Assembly (NCBI GenBank): GCA_028583405.1
Contig: CM053256.1
Span: 4,597,995 to 4,661,994, forward strand
Source of the DNA: Pogonophryne albipinna
Lineage: Eukaryota > Chordata > Actinopteri > Perciformes > Artedidraconidae
Direction of reading: 5' to 3'
Length of the DNA stretch: 64,000 nucleotides
Below are positions 36,301 to 45,300 of this stretch, one piece after another; position 1 is the first letter of the stretch; each line of letters opens with the position of its first letter. A program made the position numbers and the translations under genes. A model generated the notes under the pieces. The model was not told the DNA's origin. It made no database searches and saw nothing but the letters and a program-made list of their open reading frames with translations.

Positions 36301-39300
36301 CCTCGGACTGTGCAGGTCGATGTTCATCCACAGAGTAAATCTCTGAAGAGAGAAAATAAAGTGAATGTCTAACACACAAGATCCCAGCAACAAAACTAAA
36401 CTACTTAAATGCAGGGCCGGCCCTGGGCATAGGCAGTATAGGGGAATGCTAAGGGCGCATCAACCCATGGGGGGCGCCAAAAATTGGGGGAATGAAAAAT
36501 ATATATAAAACAATTTCCCGATTTGGGATCAACAAAGTACATCTTATTATCTTATCTTAACAGAACTACGCATATATTTCGTAGAGCGCCCATAAACTAT
36601 GGTCATGTAAGTTGAAGTACCCCAGGAAGGGGGGGAAGAAAAAAAGACGGCAACTACCTGACGGTAATTAGCAATGTCAAAAAGAACAAAGTTATCTGGT
36701 GCCCAGGGAAGAAAGAAAATAAAAGAGAAGGAGGAGAAACGGGACAAAGACAAAGGTACAGTAACGTTAATGTGCACATTAATAAATAGTCAATTGAATT
36801 GTAGTTACCGTTGATGGAACAGAGTGTTAACTTGCTAGCTTACTTTTAGACGATAGCAAGGTTGTTTGTTTGCTAATCAATAGTTATATTTAAAGTTAAC
36901 GTCAATTACTCCCACCTTAAATTCAGGGAAATTTGGAAAGATTATTCAGATGTTACATCACGTCTTATATTTTGATCTACATCTGTTGAGGCGAGCCAAT
37001 GTTTGCCCTGCTTGTAGTAATAGGCTAGTCATTAAAATGCTATTCATTTTACATCCCCTCCATAATTTATAGTTGTGCTTTTTTAACGATAAAATTGTTA
37101 CTATTAGAAACAAAATTAATGACCTCTTGCCTTTGACCAGTATAGTGTTATCAACAGCTCCCGGAAACCTAAGTTCTAATATTACACTAGATAGTAAACT
37201 AGAATGCTTTTCAGCCATAAACCTTGAACAATTAAATTCAATGATTCTCTCTTCTAAACCATCAACGTGTATCTTAGACCCAATTCCAACTAAGCTGTTG
37301 AAGGAAGTTTTTCCATTAATTAGCACTTCTTTATTAAATATTATGAATATGTCTTTATTATCAGGCTATGTTCCACAATCATTCAAAGTAGCAGTGATAA
37401 AACCGCTTCTTAAAAAGCACAACCTCGATCCAGAGGTTTTAGCCAATTATAGACCTATTTCTAATCTTCCGTTCCTCTCAAAAATTCTTGAGAAAGCAGT
37501 CGCAAAACAGTTGTGTGATTACTTAAAAAACAATGATTTATTTGAAGATTTTCAGTCTGGCTTTAGAACACATCATAGCACAGAGACAGCTCTGGTTAAA
37601 GTCACAAATGACATTCTAATAGCCTCTGACAAGGGACTTGTCTCTATTCTTGTTTTGCTCGATCTCAGTGCTGCATTTGATACTATCGATCATGATATTT
37701 TATTGCAAAGACTAGAGCACTTAGTTGGCATACAGGGAACTGCTTTAGGCTGGTTTAGGTCCTATCTATCTGAACGCTCTCAGTTTGTACGTGTCAATGA
37801 TGAATCTTCCACACAAACCAAAGTTAGCCATGGAGTGCCACAGGGCTCAGTGCTCGGACCTATTTTGTTCACATTATATATGCTTCCGTTAGGCAATATT
37901 ATAAGGAATCATTCTGTAAACTTTCATTGTTATGCGGATGATACTCAACTATATCTATCAATCAAGCCTGATGAAATTAATCATCTAAATAAAATTCAAG
38001 ACTGCCTCAAGGACTTAAAAACGTGGATGACCTTTAACTTTTTGATGTTAAACACGACCAAAACAGAAGTTATTCTACTTGGCCCGAAGAATCTACGAAA
38101 CAAATTATCTAAAGATATACTAACTATGGATGGCATTAATTTGGCCTCCAGTGAGACTGCAAGGAATCTTGGTGTTATATTCGATCAGGATTTATCCTTT
38201 AACGCCCACATAAAATCAATTTCAAGGATCGCCTACTTCCATCTACGTAACATTGCAAAAATCAGGCATATCTTGCCTCAAAACGATGCAGAGAAACTAG
38301 TCCATGCATTTGTTACTTCAAGGCTGGATTATTGTAACTCTTTATTATCAGGGTGTACCAAGAAGTCAGTCAAGTCGCTTCAGCTGATTCAAAATGCTGC
38401 AGCTCGTGTACTAACCAGAGTTAGGAAAAGGGACCACATTACTCCTGTTCTGGCTGCCTTACACTGGCTCCCTATAGAACACAGGATAGAATTTAAAATT
38501 CTTCTTCTCGCCTACAAAGCCCTTAATGGGCAGGCGCCATCTTACCTTAAAGAACTCATTATACCCTACTGTCCTACTAGGGCATTGCGTTCCAAGAATG
38601 CAGGGTTGTTGGTTGTTCCTAGAGTCTCTAAAAGTACAATGGGAGCCAGAGCCTTTTCTTATCAAGCTCCACATTTGTGGAATCAGCTTCCAGTTTGTGT
38701 TCGGGCGGCAGACACCCTATCCGTTTTTAAGAGTGCGCTTAAGACCTTCCTTTTTGATAAAGCTTATAGTTAGGGCTGATTAGATTCAGCCCCTAGTTTT
38801 GCTGATATAGGCTTAGTTTGTCAGGGGACATCTTACTTCTTCCTTCTCTCTGTCTATACGTGTGTACTCTCATGTTCCGATTAACCCAGCTTCCCCAAAT
38901 GTCTTTCTTTTTGGTGTCTATATACGCTGGGATCCGGAGTCATGGATGATCCTGCGGTCCTGTGTCCTGCATCGCGAGCCCTGGATCTTGAGTCGTGGCT
39001 GTGGTCCTGGATCATAGGTCCTGGATTGATATCCTTGTGGATTCATCTTCCTATTATACACACATGCATTTCCAAACATTTGGACTACCTATGTTGCAAA
39101 TGTATTATCTTTTCAATTTACACACGGCATCTATTGCACGTCTGTCCGTCCTGGGAGAGGGATCCCTCCTCTGTCGCTCTCCCTGAGGTTTCTCCCATTT
39201 TCCCCTTTAAAACTGTGGGTTTTCTTCGGAAGTTTTTCCTTGTACGATGTGAGGGTCTAAGGACAGAGGGTGTCGTATTGTCATACTGATATTTTGTACA

Positions 39301-42300
39301 AACTGTGAAGTCCACTGAGACAAATGTAACATTTGTGATATTGGGCTATATAAATAAACATTGATTGATTGATTGACATTGATAGTTGTAGGCTTTTATT
39401 TTATTGCCTTACAGTTCAATAGTGTAAAGTTTACACCAGTGTTAAAGTGCTCGTCACTACTGTATATGTTGCATACCTTAGCCTTTATCTTTAATATGCT
39501 ATATTACACTGTACGTAACTGCTTCGTTGCCATCTGGTAAGTCGCAGAATCTACAGGTGCATCTAAAAGAATAACTATATCATAGAACTGTTTTTTTTTA
39601 ATAAAAAAAATGAAACATTCATATATTCTAGATTCATTATGCATAAAGTGAAATATTTTAAGTCTTTTTTGTTTTAATTGTGATGATTACAGCTAACAGA
39701 TCATGAAAATCAATAATCCTGTATCTCAAAATAGTATAATATTAGATAAGACCAATCTAAACAGGATTTATAATACAGATATTTCGACCATCTGAAAAGT
39801 GTGTTCATTTATGTACTCAATACTTGATCGGGGCTCCTTTTGCACAGATAAATGCAAACATTTTACATGGTATATGGAGGCAATATATGATATTGTGAGC
39901 TGCTCCTGTAATCTGATTTCTATAATATGTCTTAGGTCTAGCAAATATAATGCATCTCTTGACGGTCACATATACTTCTCTTCTCTCTTCAGATGCACTT
40001 TTGAAATATTTGGGCCACATACCACCTCAGCAGAACCCAACACTGCAGCAGCATCAAGCGTTCCTCCACCCGCTAAAAACTTGCCTAGGGCGGCAAATTG
40101 GTCAGGGCCGGCGCTGCTTAAACGTAAAACGTTCTGTTTCTTGTTGAGACTATGTCTGTGGTATTTTAATATTTCTTTAAAGTTTGCATTGATTCCTCAA
40201 TCAAGTTTTTTGATATTTCACATTGATGATGATACTGAGGTTGCACAATTCCTTTTTTATTATGAATTATAAAATGTATGTGATGAAACGTTTATGTAAA
40301 ACTTGTTTATGTGATGTGAAGTTTTGTTTTTCTTCTTTGTCTGACCTTTGAGTTCTGAGCTGGGCTTTGTCAACCTCTGCATCAGATCCGTCCTGTTAAT
40401 GTTCTTCAGAACCTCCATGGTTATCTCTACACACTGTTGGCCGAAGATCTGAATGATCTGTTCCACTGTTTGAGCTCTGTCTGTTGAGGATCTCAACTCC
40501 CATGACATGTGTATTTTTTTTCCCATGGTAACAAGCAAATCCAGGGACTGCTTGAATTTCTCTAGATCTTCGTTTCTCAAATCATTCAGAGTTTCCAAAA
40601 GCAGATGTTTAACAGCTGCCATTGTTGCTACCTGAAATAATCAATACATTCATTAGACATGTGTATATTCCTCTTGGACAATTACAAATGTGTCTATTTG
40701 CATCTCTTCACTGCTAATGTTTCCCTTCAACTCTTATAAACTGGTTAGTTGTTGTTGGGTTTGACAGACAGACAGACAGACAGACAGACACATAGACAGA
40801 CAAACAGATCATCATAGATAAGTCAATCATGTGTTTGGGTCAAATCATTATCTGTTGAAGGAAAGGTGTGCTGTAGAAAGTCAGACAGATGTGATATTAC
40901 TTACTTTCTGGATCACCGCAGGTCGCTGTGCCTCTGAGTGTTTCTCTGAAGAGAAAAAGGTTAAAGTGGAAATAAACCAACTCAACAGTCATTTTTACCC
41001 TCTCCCAAAATATTCTTCATTGTTCTCATTAGTCCTACAACATATTTTGTACACTAGGAAATATAGACATAATTAATCAATATTGAAATATTTACATTTA
41101 GAATGTAAAGAAAATAAAACTATTTCTGTTATTCAAGTATGAAAAACAGGTTTGATGATTTAAAGATGTTTGTGTTTTATTTGTCTTACTTTTGAGTCCT
41201 GAGCTGCTTTGTGACAGCCTCTGTACCAGATCAGTCCTGTTCATCTTCTCAAAAGCCTCAGTGGTCATCTCCAGCAGTCTGTGCTGGCTGTGATCTCGCA
41301 CCAAATAAAACACCATGTTCTGCCTGTCACTCATCATGTGCCACCCTATTGAAATGCCTGAGAGCTTTTTGCCAGAAAGAATTTGACTCAGGACCCTCTT
41401 AAAACTCTGCAATTCCTGGTCACTCAAATCTTTCAGTGTTTCCAGAAGCAGCTCTATGACAGACGCCATCGTTTCCACCTGGTAAAATCAAAGGAGATGT
41501 TAATGGGGCAAAAGAGCAATTTCTCAGCTGGAATGATTACAGATTATTTTGGTTTACATCTCGTCAGTTTCAGTGTTTTACAAGAGTGGATGTGGTAAGA
41601 GAACATCAGCCATGTCACGCACAATGTATCAGTTGTAGTGCCGAGAGACGGGAGTCGGAGGCGGGGTATCAAAAGTACAAGCTAGACTTTTATTTAGCAT
41701 CTGAAAACACATGTAAACAACTTCATGCCCGGGAAGCGAAGACCGGCGGAAACAGGAAGTCCGGTTCACTAAAATGTCCGTGCGGAACAATACCCCAACC
41801 CATAGATCCGTGGGTGAATAATGTCAATCACCACATAAGCCCCCCCAGTATTCACCCATAGTCAGAAATCCTCGTGCCTGGGAGGAAGTACCACCCGACC
41901 CCGGCGCGTACGGACCACAGGGGCCGAGGAGGGCGGGGCCGCAGGCGAGGGCAGGGGCGCCAACGAGGGCGAGGGCATCCCCACAGGGGGCGGGGGGCGG
42001 GCCATGGGAGGGCGGCCCCGACGTGGGGGCAGAGCCAACTCCAACGGCCTGGAAACGTCCACGTGAGCACGCTTAATCCGATCAACGGACACAGTCTCAG
42101 GCCTGCCACCAACGTCCACCACCAGGCTCTTGTCCCCATGACGTATGACCCTGAACGGACCGTCGTAAGGGGGCCGAGGTGCGTATCGTGGCGAATAAAA
42201 GCGAAATCCGCCGACCGTAATCCGGGGGACACCCGGAAAGCTGGGTTGCTGTGCTGCGACGTGGGGACGGGGCGTGAATGTCCCGGTGGTCTCCAGCAGG

Positions 42301-45300
42301 GAGGAGCGCTGCCCGGCCGTAGACCAGGGCACAGTGGCGGTGGGAATGAATTCTCCGGGGACCCGTAGCGTCTGGCCATAGACGAGCTCCGCCGACGAGG
42401 ACTGCAGGTCTTCGTTGGGGGCACACCTGAGGCCGAGCATAACCCACGGGAGCTTATCCACCCAGTTGCCGTCTGTCAAGCCGACACGCAGTGACGCCTT
42501 CATGGACGGGTGAAACCGCTCACACAATCCGTTAGCCTGGGGGTGATATGCGGTGGTGCGGTGCAGCTTGACCCCCAAACCCACAGCAACAGCGTTCCAC
42601 AGCTCCGAGGTGAACTGAGAACCGCGGTCAGAGGAGAGGTCAGACGGGGTCCCGAAGCGCGCCACCCACGTGCCGATGAAAGCGCGGGCGACGTCGGAAG
42701 CTGACGTCGAGGTGAGGGGAACGGCCTCGGGCCAGCGGGTCGTCCTGTCTACCATCGTAAACAGGTAGGTGAAACCATGAGAGGGGGGAAGCGGACCTAC
42801 GAGGTCGACATTGACATGGTCAAACCTCCTATCAGGAACCGCAAAAAGTTGAAAAGGGGCCCTAGTATGGCGGTGGACTTTGGCCCGTTGACAGGCCATG
42901 CACGAGTCGACCCAGGACCTCACGTCCTTCTTAAGCCCCTGCCACACAAACTTCTGCGACAACAACTTCATGGACGGCTTCGTACCGTGGTGGGAAAGAT
43001 TGTGAACCGCCTCAAAAACGGGTCGCCGCCAGTCCGTCTGCACGGTCGAGGCTGGCCCGTGGAGACGTCACACCACAGCTTCGCGCCAGAGTCACCGACC
43101 GTGATCTCCTCCAGGCGTAATCCCGTGACCGAGGCCTTGAGAGTCTGGACCCCCAGAGGCCTGGTCAGTGCCCATGCGGATGTAATCGAGGCCCAACTGC
43201 ACAGCTCCGATGACCGCTCTAGAGAGGCAGTCCGCGACCACGTTAGCCTTGCCAGCGATGTGTCGTATGTCCGTGGTGTACTCGGAGATGTACGAAAGCT
43301 GGCGTTGCTGTCGAGCGGACCACGGCTCGGCCACCTTGGACATGCAGAAGGTAAGTGGCTCGTGATCCACGAACGCCGCAAACTCCCGGCCTTCCAGCAG
43401 GAAACGGAAGTGGCGAACCGCCAAATAGATACCAAGGAGTTCTCTGTCGAAAGCGCTGTACTTGCGCTCCCTGGGAGTCAACTGGCGGCTGAAAAAGGCG
43501 AGCGGTTGCCAGGCGCCGTCGACCCATTGTTCATGCACCGCGCCCACCGCGTAGTCAGACGCGTCGGTGGTGATAGCGATGGGGGCCCTGTGTGACGGGT
43601 GAGCCAATATGGCAGCTTCGCTCAGGGCGGCTTTGGTGGCGTTGAAAGCGACCTCCCTTTCAGCCGTCCAGTCTATGGCCTGGCCGGGGGACTTGTCCTT
43701 GAGGGCCTCGTACAGCGGGCGCATGGTGTGGGCCGCCCGGCGGATGAACCAGTGATAAAACGTCACCATCCCGAGGAACTCTCAGAGCGCCCGAGCTGTA
43801 GGCGGTCGTGGAAAGGCGGACACGGCCTCCACTTTCGACGGGAGGGGGGTGGCCCCATCCTTGCTGATGAGGTGCCCGAGGAAATGGATGGAGGACAACC
43901 CGAACTGACACTTCGCCGGGTTGATAATCAGGCCGTGTTGGTTGGTTGAGCCTCGCGAAAAGGACCCGGAGATGTGCCTGGTGCTCTTCGGAGGAGGAGC
44001 TGGCAACCAGGATGTTGTCTAAATAGACGAAGATGAATGGCATGTCTCTGAGCGCTGAATCCATCAGCCGCTGAAAGGACTGAGCTGCGTTCTTAAGTCC
44101 ACGGCATACGCAGGAACTCAAAAAGCCCGAACGGCGTAATTACCGCAGTTTTGGGGACGTCCGAGGGGTGCACCAGAACCTGGTGGTAGCCCCGCACCAG
44201 ATCCACCTTGGAGAAGACCAGCTTGCCCGCCAGGTGTGCAGAGAAATCCTGGATGTGAGGGACCGGGTAGCGGTCTGGCGTAGTGGCGTTGTTAAGGTGG
44301 CGGCAGTTACCACACGGTCGCCAGCCACCGGCTGATTTAGGGACCATGTGAAGCGGCGAAGCACAAGGGCTGTCTGAGCGGCAGATGATGCCCAGACGCT
44401 CCATGTTGACGAACTCCGACTTGGCGACTGCCAGCATGTCAGGGTTGAGCCGCCGGGCCCTAGCGTAGACTGGGGGGCCTTCAGTGTCAATGTGGTGCTC
44501 CCCCCCGTGTTTGGTAGTGGCAGCGGAAAAGGTGGGCTGCGTCAAGTCGGGAAACTCACTGAGAAGGTACTGAAACTTGTCGCCCTGTGAGAGTGAGCTG
44601 GAGAGCCCGCTGAATGAGGCCTCGCCGCGGGTACATGTGAACGAGGCAAACATCAGTGCGTCCACCAGGCGGCTGTTCTTCACGTCCACCAGCAGTCCGT
44701 GAGCGCACAGGAAATCTGCGCCAAGGAGGGCGAAGGAGATGTCAGCCGTGACGAAATCCCACTTAAACCGCTGGCCCTCGAAGCCCAGGTCCACTGTCTT
44801 TGTGCCATAGGTACGAATAGGGGTGTCGTTAGCGGACGTTAAAGGTGGGCCGTGGCACCCACCGGCGGCATCCTCTACGGTAGCCGGCAGGACGCTCCGC
44901 TGGGCTCCTGTGTCACAAAGGAGTCTGCGACCAGAGAGGGTGTCTCTGATGAACAGGAGCCGGTTGGATGTGCCCACGCTCGCGGACACTACCGAGCGCA
45001 GGCCTTGGCGTTTCCCGTTACCTTGTAGGTGCAGGGGGGACGGCACATCTTTTGCCCCGTAGCGTGCATGGTAATAACACAGGCCAGGGCTGGAGTTGCT
45101 GACGTCGGCCCCGGAGCTTCTGCTAGGTGGCATGCCTGTACCAGGGAAGGTGCTGCTGCGTGTCGGGGCCAGCACCTCAGGGTAAAACGCTGGGTTGCCA
45201 GGAAGAACCGGTCAGCTTCTTTGGCTAAAGCGCGGGGCTCAGTAATAGCCGTGTTAGCGAGCGCTGTCTGTACATGCGGCGGCATGTGCTGAAGAAACAG

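Larger units (their letters stand above)
36412..40116. mobile_element. hAT-type DNA transposon with a LINE inside
   Basis: Ends CAGGGCCGGCCCTGGGCATAGG and ...CTAGGGCGGCAAAT...GGGCCGGCGCTG as inverted repeats. They are flanked by 8-bp duplications CTTAAATG (36404-36411) and CTTAAACG (40117-40124, one mismatch). Near 36660-36760 on the plus strand a lysine-rich stretch ([12 protein letters not shown]) recalls the start of ZMYM-related hAT transposases. Most of the interior is a LINE. It lies in the intron between PYD3 and the next linker. Confidence 0.7.

Noticed and set aside
40763..40809. CRISPR-like short repeats
   Set aside because: Simple GACA microsatellite in a vertebrate genome, without spacers.
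42777..43595. 272-codon plus-strand frame, and 41874-42368 and 62413-63015 on opposite strands
   Set aside because: Shadows of the GC-rich gypsy RNase H and integrase frames on the other strand.
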